Assembly (NCBI GenBank): GCA_945861435.1
Contig: CAMAUX010000002.1
Location: 62,001-126,000 of the forward strand
Source: Chthoniobacter flavus
GTDB taxonomy: Bacteria; Verrucomicrobiota; Verrucomicrobiia; Chthoniobacterales; Chthoniobacteraceae
Direction of reading: 5' to 3'
DNA: 64,000 nt
Shown here: piece by piece, positions 1-7,995 of the stretch
How positions within the stretch are numbered: position 1 is the first letter of the stretch
How the letters are laid out: the number at the start of each line of letters is the position of its first letter
Translations under genes and position numbers: made by a program
Notes under the pieces: generated by a model
Told to the model about the DNA's origin: nothing
What the model saw: only the letters and a program-made list of their open reading frames with translations
Database searches by the model: none

Positions 1-909
1 GCGGTGGTGGCGCAGGCTTCGCAGTTGGAGGAGTTGTGCGAACCGTTGAGGGCGGGAGGGCGGCTGCCCAGCCGCATTGGACTGTTTGCGAAGCAGGCCG
101 TGGCGTCGACGAGCGGTGTGTGCCTTTGTGTGTGGGTGGAGCTCGGACAGGTGGTGCTGGCGGTGGCGGAGTCCGGTTTGTTGGGCTTTGTGCATTCGCT
201 GCCTGATGCTTCGGAGGAAACGTTGCGTCAGGAATTGCCCCGGGTGCTTTTGGAGGCGGAGATGGCTGGCGCTTCGGGAGCGTTTGAAATGGTGCGCCTC
301 GACCCTGCATTGTCGGAGTGGGAGGGCGCGCTAGGGGAGTTGATGGCGGTGCATGTCAAGGTGGGGGCTTTCTTGGCTCCGACGGTTTCCGCTGAGACGG
401 CAGGGGCTGGGAGTCTTGCTCCGGCGCGCTGGCAGGCAGAGGTGGAGCAGATGCAACGCAGGGGACAGCTCCGGCAGAGGTTGCAGGTGGGAGCCTTGGT
501 ATACCTGCTCTTTGTTGCGTGCGCCTTTCTGTATCTTGGGTGGATGCAGTATCATGTGAGGCAGCTGGATGTGCGTCTTGCCCAGACGCAACCGCTAATG
601 GATTTTGTGAGCAAGCATCAGACGCAGTGGAACCAGCTTGCGCCGGCGATTGATCCGGACCGGTACTTGGTGGAGGTGCTGCGTCAGGTGCATCGGTCGC
701 GTCCGTCTGGGGAGGTGAAGATCACGGTGTTCGAGGCGGGCCCAGGTCAGTTCAAGGTGGAGGGGGAGGCGCCTTCGGCGAATCTGGCCATCGAGTTCAA
801 GGAGAAGCTGCGCGCGGAGCAGGCGCTGGAGCCGTATCGGATTGAGGGGCCGCCACCGAACATCCTGCCTACGGGCGGGGCGCGGTATGTGATTTTTGGA
901 AAGCCATGA
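1..909 (+). CDS. GspL/PilN-like T2SS inner-membrane protein, 5' truncated
   Basis: The reading frame is open from the first base, so the true start lies upstream. The visible 302 codons show a soluble N-terminal part, one strong membrane segment at about residues 163-182, then a predicted coiled stretch and a small alpha/beta C-terminal domain. This is the layout of the C-terminal half of GspL and of PilN/fimbrial assembly proteins, which bridge the cytoplasmic ATPase platform to periplasmic partners. The next gene, a GspM/PilO-like protein, overlaps it by 4 bp, and pseudopilin and gspF genes lie 1.5 kb away, which supports a secretion role. GspL is preferred over PilN because of the soluble domain before the membrane helix. 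The assignment is by architecture, not by a diagnostic motif. Confidence 0.6.
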   Translation, partial: AVVAQASQLEELCEPLRAGGRLPSRIGLFAKQAVASTSGVCLCVWVELGQVVLAVAESGLLGFVHSLPDASEETLRQELPRVLLEAEMAGASGAFEMVRLDPALSEWEGALGELMAVHVKVGAFLAPTVSAETAGAGSLAPARWQAEVEQMQRRGQLRQRLQVGALVYLLFVACAFLYLGWMQYHVRQLDVRLAQTQPLMDFVSKHQTQWNQLAPAIDPDRYLVEVLRQVHRSRPSGEVKITVFEAGPGQFKVEGEAPSANLAIEFKEKLRAEQALEPYRIEGPPPNILPTGGARYVIFGKP

Positions 910-1424
910 CACCCAGAGAGAAGAAAATGGCCCTGATCGTGGGGGTGATTGTGGCGTTGCTTGGGAACTATTTCCTTGTGGAGTTTTTCTTTCAAAACCG
1001 TAGCCGATTGGGTCAGGAGCATGCGCGAAAGGTGGGTGAGTTGAAGGTCCGGGATAAGATCGCCTCGGAAAAGGATCTCTGGGAACAACGCAGTACGTGG
1101 GCGAGGGAGCACCAGCCCCGCATGGAGAAGGAGGATCGTGCCGGGGCGGATCTTCTGGAGGTAGTCAATCAGGCGGCGAGTCGGCATTCGGTGACGACGC
1201 TTTCACCTTTGATCGAAAAGCCCGACAAGCGGCCCCATTGCGCCGCAGCGATCGTGCGCTTGGAAACCAAGAGCAGTTGGGAGGCGCTCTGCGCTTTTTT
1301 GCGGGATATTCAAGCGCCTGAGCAGTTCATGGTTTTTGAGTCTGCGCAGATTCAGGTGGATGCGGCAGACAAGACGCAGATGCACGGGGTGTTCCGTGTG
1401 GCCAAATGGTACGCGCCGAAATGA
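906..1424 (+). CDS. GspM/PilO-like T2SS protein
   Basis: 172 residues. The short cytoplasmic N-terminus (MTPREKK) is followed by a single membrane helix at about 8-28, a charged helical stretch to about residue 90, and a small alpha/beta domain. This is the size and layout of GspM/PilO, the bitopic partner of GspL/PilN in the inner-membrane assembly platform. The start overlaps the stop of the preceding GspL-like gene (ATGA), so the two are probably translationally coupled. It is followed by another 4-bp overlap with a GspC/PilP-like gene, giving an L-M-C order. Family sequence conservation is low, so the call leans on context. Confidence 0.6.
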   Translation: MTPREKKMALIVGVIVALLGNYFLVEFFFQNRSRLGQEHARKVGELKVRDKIASEKDLWEQRSTWAREHQPRMEKEDRAGADLLEVVNQAASRHSVTTLSPLIEKPDKRPHCAAAIVRLETKSSWEALCAFLRDIQAPEQFMVFESAQIQVDAADKTQMHGVFRVAKWYAPK

Positions 1425-2206
1425 AACCCGATTTTTGGATGACTGACGGTGCGGTCGGTCGGTTGACAGGGGGGTGTTCTGGGGCGTTAGATGCGGGGAT
1501 GCGTGTGGTGCGTACCGGATGCTTTGCAGTCAGCCTTGCGGTGTTCCTGAAGGCGGGAGCGTTTGCGGAGTTGCGCGCCGTGCCGGAATCATTTCCGGCG
1601 GAGCGTTACAAGGAGCTGATCGAAGATTCGCCGTTCTCTTTAGCGACTCCTGTGGCAGCGGTGGTGGAGGATGCGCCCGGGTTTGCATCGAGCCTGTACG
1701 TGGTGGGCGTGATGAAGATGCGGGACGGTGAGGGGCGGGAGGTGGATTATGTGAGCATCAAGTCGCGTACGGATAACACGACGTTCAGTCTTTCGGGTTC
1801 AGCGGCCAATAAGGACGGGATATCGCTCGTGGGAGTGGAGTGGAACGAGAAGGTGGGCAAGAGCAAGGTGAGTTTAAAAAAGGGCTCGGAGGCTGGGACG
1901 TTGGAGTTTGACGAGGCCATCTTGAAGACACCCGGTCCCGCACCGCAGGTTGCTGTGCGGCCTCAGAACGGACAGGTGCCGCCGGCGGTTCCCCTGCGGG
2001 CGGGCGCACCTGGAGGAGCTGGGCCGTCGGCCCAGCCGGGTCTGCCAAAGCCGCCATCGACTCCTGGGCGCACATCGACCACGCCGGCCCCGAAGACGGG
2101 GGGGGTTCCTGCGACGCAGTTTACGCCAGGCCAGCCTACGGGTCCTGTTGTGGCGCCTCCATCCTCGCTCCGGCAACGAATCCGTCCGATCGGCAGCAAG
2201 CCGTGA
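1421..2206 (+). CDS. GspC/PilP-like secreted protein with proline-rich tail
   Basis: The ATG at 1421 overlaps the previous stop (ATGA) and is preferred to upstream in-frame codons; it gives 261 residues. A hydrophobic segment at about 33-50 could be a signal peptide or membrane anchor. A beta-rich stretch at about 70-165 (containing LYVVGVMKM, then TTFSLSG and GISLVGVEW) resembles the homology-region fold of GspC/PilP, which contacts the outer-membrane secretin. The last 90 residues are rich in Pro, Ala and Gly and are probably disordered. Position after GspL/GspM-like genes fits this role. No secretin gene is in the window. It could instead be an unrelated periplasmic protein. Confidence 0.45.
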   Translation: MKPDFWMTDGAVGRLTGGCSGALDAGMRVVRTGCFAVSLAVFLKAGAFAELRAVPESFPAERYKELIEDSPFSLATPVAAVVEDAPGFASSLYVVGVMKMRDGEGREVDYVSIKSRTDNTTFSLSGSAANKDGISLVGVEWNEKVGKSKVSLKKGSEAGTLEFDEAILKTPGPAPQVAVRPQNGQVPPAVPLRAGAPGGAGPSAQPGLPKPPSTPGRTSTTPAPKTGGVPATQFTPGQPTGPVVAPPSSLRQRIRPIGSKP

Positions 2207-2420
2207 TGAGGGCGAGCGGTGGATCCCTGCGATAGGGATTGAATGCGGATTACCGGATCGTCCGCGATCTCTCTTCCTCACGTTGGCTCGGGGACAAAGC
2301 GGTGCAAAAATGGGGCGCAGGTTGTTTCCGAGACTCCGCCAAGATTCGGAGTTTGTTTCGGGGCCCCGTGGTCGCTGCCGTGGTGGCTGGAGAGGGGCGG
2401 GATTCCCCTGATTGCGAGGG

Positions 2421-2873
2421 CTACTTGTTTTCCCAGTTTCCCACGTCGTCTGCGGTGCCAGCCGCGCCGTCCCTGCCCATGGAGAAGAGATCGTACCCGT
2501 CGGTATTGTGGCGGCCCGGGACGAGGTATTGGTACTCGCGTCCGTACGGGTCGCGGGGGACTTCGGGGAGGAGTTGGCGCCAGTTGCGCGGGCGCGGTTC
2601 GGTCTGGGGTTTTTCGACGAGGGCTTTGAGGCCCTGTTCTGCGGAGGGGAGGGATCCCGAGCTTTCGTAGAGGAGCAACTGGGTGGCGATGGATTGAATG
2701 TCGCCTTTGATGCGGGTGTCTTTTGCGAAGTCGAGGTTGCCTTTGAGCTTGGAGACAGCGAAGCCGAGGAGGAGGACGATGATGACCACCACCATCATCA
2801 TTTCCAGCAGGGTGAATGCTGAGCGGCGGCGAAACGGGGAGTTGCTCCGGCGGTTGCTTAGGGACGGGGTCAT
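2421..2873 (-). CDS. gspG: Type II secretion major pseudopilin GspG
   Basis: 150 residues. A 19-residue leader ends in RRRSA, followed by the processed N-terminus FTLLEMMMVVVIIVLLL with the conserved Glu at mature position 5. The residue before the cleavage site is Ala, not the usual Gly. The C-terminal part shows the GspG signature: DPYGREYQYLVPG, then a calcium-site-like stretch of MGRDGAAGTADDVGNW. GspG polymerises into the short periplasmic pseudopilus that drives T2SS export and is processed and methylated by prepilin peptidase. It is the last gene of a three-gene - strand unit (gspF, unknown, gspG) that converges with the GspL/M/C-like genes. Confidence 0.93.
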   Translation of the reverse strand: MTPSLSNRRSNSPFRRRSAFTLLEMMMVVVIIVLLLGFAVSKLKGNLDFAKDTRIKGDIQSIATQLLLYESSGSLPSAEQGLKALVEKPQTEPRPRNWRQLLPEVPRDPYGREYQYLVPGRHNTDGYDLFSMGRDGAAGTADDVGNWENK

Positions 2874-2893
2874 GGATTCAGGGGTTGAAGGCT

Positions 2894-3946
2894 TCAGGGG
2901 ATGCGTGGGTAGCGGAGGGGGGCGTCGGAATATTTGAGGTCCATTTCGAGTGAGCGGATGACGAGGGAGGCGGCGCCTTTGGGGAGTTCGACAAGGATCT
3001 GGTTGCGGCCCGGCCGGAGTGCGCTTCCAAGAACAGGAGCCTGGCAGTGGATCCAGCCGCTGTACTGGAAGTGCGGGGAGCCTTGGTAGCCGGGGTCGGC
3101 GAGGTCTGGGAGTTGCATGCCGGGATTCGGCAGTTTGTTTTGGTTGACGGCGAGGATCGGGGGGCTCAGCGGGCTGAGTTGGAGAACCTCGAAGTGAAGC
3201 ACGGCGAGTTTGGGCGGCTTTTCCAAGTCGAACTCGAACACCGCTTGCGGCGCCTGTGGGGTGAGGGGCGCCATCGCAGCATCGATGGTGGCGCGGACAC
3301 GGCCGAAGAGGAAGCTGTCGTTCTCGGACGGAGTGCGTCCAGCGCGGTTTTGGAAGGGGTCGGAGAAGACGGACTCGGGATCGAAGTCGAGGGCGTGGCG
3401 GCCTTCGAACCGGCGCAGGGTGGAAACAAAAGCACCGCGAACGCTGCTTCCGTCGCCCGGGGTTTCGATGTCGAGGTAATCGGTTCCGGCGACGGGGATG
3501 AAGAGGGTTTCCGAGGAGGGGAGACGGAGGCCTGCGCCGATGGGCTTGGATCGGTAGACTTCCTGTCCGGTTTCGGTCCAGCCTGTGACCACAAGGGCGC
3601 CTTCGGCCACGTCGTCGAAGAAGAGCCGGAGTTGCACTTCGGGATTCAAGTCCGGCATGCGGAGGAGTCGCAGGCGGAAGCGGGTTTTCTGAGGGGAGCC
3701 GTCCGGGGCGAGTTCGGGGATTTGTTGGACGGCTTCCATCCAGAGCGGCAGGCCTGTGCGCTGGCCTGGTTCTGGGTGGAAGTCGAGCATCACGGAGAAG
3801 GGGGTGGGGTGGACGCGGAGTTCCTGAGCGTGGGAGGCTGGGGCGAGCGGGAGAATGAGGGCGAGGCCGATTGCGCTGAGGCTCGTGGCCATCGTGACGG
3901 CGCCGCGGAGAGCGGTTTGGAGGTGGCGTGTGCGGGGCGTTCTCAT
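2894..3946 (-). CDS. Secreted protein of unknown function between gspF and gspG
   Basis: The ATG at 3946 is preceded by an AGAGGAAA ribosome-binding-like sequence; an in-frame GTG lies one codon earlier. The 350-residue product begins with a basic stretch and a hydrophobic core (about 18-40) ending in SHAQ, a good signal peptide. The rest is beta-rich and has no Cys-pair or catalytic motif I recognise. A stretch near the end, RPGRNQILVELPKG, resembles the carbohydrate-binding or jelly-roll modules of secreted glycosidases, but this is weak. It sits 20 bp before gspG and 27 bp after gspF, so it is probably cotranscribed with the secretion genes. It may be an accessory T2SS component or an export substrate. 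Confidence 0.75.
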   Translation of the reverse strand: MRTPRTRHLQTALRGAVTMATSLSAIGLALILPLAPASHAQELRVHPTPFSVMLDFHPEPGQRTGLPLWMEAVQQIPELAPDGSPQKTRFRLRLLRMPDLNPEVQLRLFFDDVAEGALVVTGWTETGQEVYRSKPIGAGLRLPSSETLFIPVAGTDYLDIETPGDGSSVRGAFVSTLRRFEGRHALDFDPESVFSDPFQNRAGRTPSENDSFLFGRVRATIDAAMAPLTPQAPQAVFEFDLEKPPKLAVLHFEVLQLSPLSPPILAVNQNKLPNPGMQLPDLADPGYQGSPHFQYSGWIHCQAPVLGSALRPGRNQILVELPKGAASLVIRSLEMDLKYSDAPLRYPRIP

Positions 3947-3973
3947 CACTTTCCTCTGACTAAGGCGGGTGGC

Positions 3974-5245
3974 TCAGCCGTGCAAGCCTGAGCTAATGCT
4001 GAACACTGCGCTGAGGATGGCGTAGACGACGAGACCGACGACCGAGGCGATGACGAGCATGACCAAGGGGGGGATGAGGGAGGCGGTGATCTGCACCTGT
4101 TTGTCGAGCTCGCGTTCGTACACATCGGCGATCATGAGCATGGTGTTGCCGAATTTGCCGGATTGTTCGCCGACGGCCATCATATCGGCGAAGAGTTCCG
4201 GGAAGATGGCCTGCTCAGTCATGGCGACGGAGACAGAGGCGCCGTCCATCACTGCCTGGCGCACGCTGGTCATGCGTGTGCGGACGTATTCGTTCCCGGC
4301 GACTTCCTCGAGGAGTTCGAGGGCGCGCAGGAGGGTGACGCCGTTTTCGATGAGGGTGCCGAGGGTGCGTGCGAATTGGGCGTAGAAGCGGTACCTCGGG
4401 ATGAGGCTGAGGACCGGGGCCTTCCAGCGGAAGGTATCCCATGCGGCGCGGCCTTGGGGGCTGCGGATGAAGAGTTTGAAGCCGCTGATCGAGCCGCCGA
4501 TGGCAAAGATGCCGACCCACCAGTAGTCGGTGAGAAGCTCGTTGGTTTTGAGGAGGATCTGAGCGGGGACCGGGAGGGCTTGGCCGGTCTTGCTGAGGAA
4601 GTCCATCAACTGGGGAACCATGACCTTGATGAAGACCAGGACGAGGCCGAGGCCGACTACGACGAGGAGCGCAGGGTAGATGAGCGCCTGTTGGACGCGG
4701 TCGCGCATGGCTTTGACCTCCCCTAGATGCTTGACGAGGCGGTGGAGGATGTCTGGAAGGGTGCCGCTGGCCTCGCCTGCCGAGACCATGTTCACGTAGA
4801 GCGGGGAGAAGATGGCAGGGAAATCGCGGAGTGCCTGGGAGAGGCTGCGGCCGTCCACGAGCGCCTGGTGCAGGGCTTTGGAGAGAGCGCCGAGTTTTGG
4901 GTGCTTGAGCCGCTTGACGAGGATGCCGAGCGCTTCGTCGAGGGTCATGCCCGCGACGAGCAGGTGGGCGAGTTGTTCGGTGAAGAGGTGGATGTGGGTG
5001 GTGCCGAGTTTCGCCTTTGATGTGAGCGTGGTTTCGGGCGTCCCGGTTCCCGAAGCGGCGGCTGTTTTCTTCGGTGCAGCGGTTGTTTGCGGGCTGGTGC
5101 CGCCCTCGGCGATGGGTTGCAGTTTGATGGGAATGCCGAATTCCCGTTCCACCTGACGAATGGCACTGGAGCGGTCGGGGGAGGTCAGCACGCCTTCGGT
5201 TAGTTTGCCTTGGGTATTACGGGCGACGTAGCTGAACTGTGGCAC
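3974..5245 (-). CDS. gspF: Type II secretion inner-membrane protein GspF
   Basis: 423 residues, close to the usual 400. It begins MPQFSYVARNTQGK, the standard GspF/PilC opening (xF.Y.A.d..G). It has two T2SSF repeats: the first around residues 88-215 (FTEQLAHLLVAGMTLDEAL), the second around 285-410 (FARTLGTLIENGVTLLRAL). Three membrane helices lie near 188-210, 240-260 and 392-415. A low-complexity Ala/Thr linker of about 30 residues separates the N-terminal domain from the first repeat. GspF is the platform protein that couples the GspE ATPase to pseudopilus growth. It is the first gene of the gspF-unknown-gspG unit, and the 523 bp upstream are noncoding. Confidence 0.95.
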   Translation of the reverse strand: MPQFSYVARNTQGKLTEGVLTSPDRSSAIRQVEREFGIPIKLQPIAEGGTSPQTTAAPKKTAAASGTGTPETTLTSKAKLGTTHIHLFTEQLAHLLVAGMTLDEALGILVKRLKHPKLGALSKALHQALVDGRSLSQALRDFPAIFSPLYVNMVSAGEASGTLPDILHRLVKHLGEVKAMRDRVQQALIYPALLVVVGLGLVLVFIKVMVPQLMDFLSKTGQALPVPAQILLKTNELLTDYWWVGIFAIGGSISGFKLFIRSPQGRAAWDTFRWKAPVLSLIPRYRFYAQFARTLGTLIENGVTLLRALELLEEVAGNEYVRTRMTSVRQAVMDGASVSVAMTEQAIFPELFADMMAVGEQSGKFGNTMLMIADVYERELDKQVQITASLIPPLVMLVIASVVGLVVYAILSAVFSISSGLHG

Positions 5246-5768
5246 GCAGGTACAATAGATGGCCGGAGCTGCGAGGCAAGTCAGTGGACTTTTTGGTTGG
5301 GGGCATATGGTCGGCAGGGTGACGTGGGCTGCCCGCCCCCTTTGCCTCGGCTAATCGGTATATTTCATCACCCGCGTATGGTTGCTTTGTGTGATTGCGT
5401 AGGCGGGCGCGGTCTTGCGGCCGTTGCGCCGTTTTTGCGGGGTTTATGGGGGGCACAGGAGGTGGTTGCGCATAAGCCCCGGCGCACCTTTGTGGAGGGC
5501 GTTGCGTATTAGCACGACTGCGGGGCGTCGCAGCGTTTGTAGACGAAGTGGTGCCTCGGGTGACGTGGGGCGGTTGCTGGTGGTTCCATAGCCTGCGGGG
5601 TGTGCAGATGGGGCTGGGGAACGGTGATTTTGGGCTTGGTTGCAGCGGAAGGTCGGCGCAGCGAGAGCCGATCGCGATCGGCTTCCGACTAGATATAAAC
5701 ATAATCATTAGTTTGCCCTCGCATTTGTGTGAGGAGCTGGCTTTTTTGGTCCTTCCCCCAGCAAAACC
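5246..5768. other. 523-bp intergenic region between divergent gspF and LRR genes
   Basis: No convincing gene was found. The region must hold the promoters for gspF (-) and the LRR gene (+). The last 90 bp are AT-rich (TATAAA at 5694-5699) and are preceded by an 18-bp perfect palindrome listed separately. I compared it by eye with RNase P, tmRNA and SRP RNA signature segments and saw no match. Confidence 0.5.
5666..5683. promoter_or_regulatory. 18-bp perfect palindrome, possible operator
   Basis: AGCCGATCGCGATCGGCT reads identically on both strands. It lies 10 bp before an AT-rich TATAAA element at 5694-5699, so with a 17-bp spacer it would cover the -35 position of a + strand promoter for the LRR gene. 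That placement suits a dimeric transcription factor site. No regulator gene is adjacent, so the binding protein is unknown. Confidence 0.4.
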
Positions 5769-7802
5769 ATGAAAGACCGAGACGCTGTTTGCACAGTTTC
5801 GCGGGCTGGATGGCACAGATTACGGGTGCCTATAGCCGCGGATAGGGGGGGTGACGCCTTGATCATCCAAAAATTGCTGCGCCTCTTTCTGATGGTGGCG
5901 GCCGCGTGCACAGCAGTTCCAGCGCCCGTGCTTCGGGCTGCAGACGCAGAGGGGAAGCCTGCACCGGCGATTGAGGCATCTGCAGAGCTCCGCGCGTGGA
6001 TCCGAGAGGCCGTGGAGCCGGCGGAATCCGCGCTGAAGGCGGCTGCGGGGAATCCGTTTGAAAAGGGGATTGCGGAGCTGCGGCGCAAGCATCTTGCGGA
6101 GATCCAGAGACTGACGGCGGAGGCGGTTGCGGCTGGGGACCAAGATTCCGAGGCAAAGCTGCGGCGCGAACGGGACCAGTTTTTCGCGTCTCGTCACATG
6201 GTGCCCGCGGCGGATGCCGATGCGCCGCCAGCAGTCATTCGGAAATTGAGGATGGATTTCCGGCAGGAGATTCAGCGTCTCGAGAAGGAGCGGATGCGGA
6301 ATGCGGAACCGCTCGAGAGGCGCTTGGATGCATTGCTGGCGCAGAAGCAGGAGACGCTTGTGGCGGGGGCGCACTCTGCGGATGCGGCGTTCGTGCGGGT
6401 TCGGCGCGAGGCTCTTGCCAAGGAGTGGCTCAAGCCCGTGTTCGGCGAACCGGTTCAGGTCGTGCCCGGCGGAAAGGTTGCGGTGGAGACTCCCTCGGTG
6501 AAGCTTTCGCCGTTGCGTGAAGCGGTGAAGGATCTGCTGGCGCTCGGGGTTGAGTTGTCGGTGCAAGAGGGGCGTGCGACCCGTCGGATCAAATCGCATG
6601 GGGATCTGCCGAATGGCCATGTGGAGTTTGCCAGCGTGGCTTGGGTGACCAGCGCACTGACGGCGGAGCCGACGGAGGCCGATATGCAGAAGCTGGGTCT
6701 GCTCGAGGAGGTGAAGAGCTTTTCGGGAAACGGTATCACCCTCGCGAGCACGGCGTTCACGTTCCTCGACAAATGGACGGGACTGGAGGGCTTCAGTCTT
6801 TCGGGGAGCGAGGTGAAGGACGAGACCTTGGAGCGTCTTGTGCGCTTTCGGGCTCTCAAGCGTTTGAGCCTGACGGGGTGTACGCTTTCTGGAGACCGCG
6901 TTGCGGCGGTGATCGGTGAACTGCACGGACTGGAGCAGTTGACGATGGACGGAACGACCTTTGGCGAGGAGCTGCCCGTGAGTATCAGTCGGATGAGCCG
7001 TCTCAAGCGGCTTTCGCTCAGTTCCACCCCGCTCACTGACGAGGGGGTGCTGTATCTGGATAAGCTCTCCGAGCTCGTGTTGCTGGACATCTCCAAGACG
7101 CAGGTGAGTCCCCGGGGGTTTGCTGGCCTCACGAAGCTGCACCGGCTCGAGGACCTGACGTACCTGAGCACGGCGATGCCGGATTACCCCGTGGCAGTGC
7201 AGGTGCTCGTGGAAACCCTGCCCAAACTCACCAGGCTGCGCATTGTCGGGGAACATCTGGAGGCGGCGGACCTGAAGCCGGTGCTCAAGCTGCGCGATCT
7301 GCAGTCCCTTCAACTTTGGATCACGGAGATCGAGTCGATCGACGAACTGCCCCGCGTAAAGAAACTGGATATGCGTACCGAGGTGCTTTCTGACAAGGTT
7401 GCCGTGGCGATCGGCAAGGCAAGCCATCTGGAGGAACTCAGCCTGGCGTGTTCGGAGATTTCCCAGACGCAGGCGGATGCATTGCGAGGACTGCGCAATC
7501 TTGTGAAGTTGGGGATCAACTGGAGCTGGGTGAGCCGGTCCTGTCTGGGCCGGTTTTCCTCGATCAAGAGTTTGAAGGAACTCTCCTGCTTTTCAGTCGA
7601 TGACCAGCATGCCCCGGCGCTGCGGGAATTCAGGGGGCTCACAAGCCTGCGTCTCAACGGATCGGGAATCACCGATGCAGGCGTGGGTAAGCTGAGGATC
7701 CTGCACAATCTGCGGCAGATTAGTCTTCAGGATACGGCCGTCAGCGAGGATGCCGTGGAGTCGCTGGAGCGCTCGCTGCCAGGTTGCAAGGTGATGCGCT
7801 GA
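5769..7802 (+). CDS. Secreted leucine-rich-repeat protein
   Basis: The frame opens with ATG at 5769, but a signal-peptide-like segment (LIIQKLLRLFLMVAAACTA) begins only at a TTG at 5859 that follows a run of G, so the real start may be 5859 (647 residues). After the signal peptide comes a charged, coiled-coil-like region to about residue 230 (many Glu, Arg and Lys). From about 320 to the end come irregular leucine-rich repeats of about 24 residues, e.g. LKRLSLTGCTLSGDRV and LRQISLQDTAVSEDAV. These repeats form solenoids that bind proteins or polymers. The gene is monocistronic, ends at a hexamer-repeat hairpin, and shows no enzymatic motif. Confidence 0.8.
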   Translation: MKDRDAVCTVSRAGWHRLRVPIAADRGGDALIIQKLLRLFLMVAAACTAVPAPVLRAADAEGKPAPAIEASAELRAWIREAVEPAESALKAAAGNPFEKGIAELRRKHLAEIQRLTAEAVAAGDQDSEAKLRRERDQFFASRHMVPAADADAPPAVIRKLRMDFRQEIQRLEKERMRNAEPLERRLDALLAQKQETLVAGAHSADAAFVRVRREALAKEWLKPVFGEPVQVVPGGKVAVETPSVKLSPLREAVKDLLALGVELSVQEGRATRRIKSHGDLPNGHVEFASVAWVTSALTAEPTEADMQKLGLLEEVKSFSGNGITLASTAFTFLDKWTGLEGFSLSGSEVKDETLERLVRFRALKRLSLTGCTLSGDRVAAVIGELHGLEQLTMDGTTFGEELPVSISRMSRLKRLSLSSTPLTDEGVLYLDKLSELVLLDISKTQVSPRGFAGLTKLHRLEDLTYLSTAMPDYPVAVQVLVETLPKLTRLRIVGEHLEAADLKPVLKLRDLQSLQLWITEIESIDELPRVKKLDMRTEVLSDKVAVAIGKASHLEELSLACSEISQTQADALRGLRNLVKLGINWSWVSRSCLGRFSSIKSLKELSCFSVDDQHAPALREFRGLTSLRLNGSGITDAGVGKLRILHNLRQISLQDTAVSEDAVESLERSLPGCKVMR

Positions 7803-7828
7803 GGGGGTGTGGTTCCTGCCCCTGCTTC

Positions 7829-7979
7829 CTACTCCTACTCCTACTTTTACTTTTACTTTTACTTTTACTCCCTGCCCGCCCTCACGGCTGCATGGCGTGA
7901 GGTGAAGTGAGGAGTAAAAGTAGGAGTGCCAGTAAGAGTAAGAGTAAGAGTAAGAGTAAGAGTAAAAGTAAGAGAAAAG
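7829..7979. repeat. Inverted arrays of TACTTT/GTAAGA hexamers around a hairpin
   Basis: About seven TCCTAC/TTTTAC hexamers (7829-7870) face about nine GTARRAG-type hexamers (7909-7979) in inverted orientation. A 15-bp perfect stem pairs 7837-7851 with 7913-7927. Inside it a second stem pairs CCTCACG (7880-7886) with CGTGAGG (7896-7902). The structure lies between the converging ends of the LRR gene and the DUF1552 gene and could act as a bidirectional terminator. Confidence 0.85.
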
Positions 7980-7995
7980 CGCTGGGGGATGCCAA

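Noticed and set aside
2412-2822. Open frame with a run of acidic residues and polyhistidine on + opposite gspG
   Set aside because: It is the complement of the hydrophobic and Met-rich gspG N-terminal region. The composition and lack of start site make it an artefact.
5246-5768. RNase P RNA, tmRNA or SRP RNA in the spacer between gspF and the LRR gene
   Set aside because: No conserved signature segment of these RNAs was found by eye on either strand.
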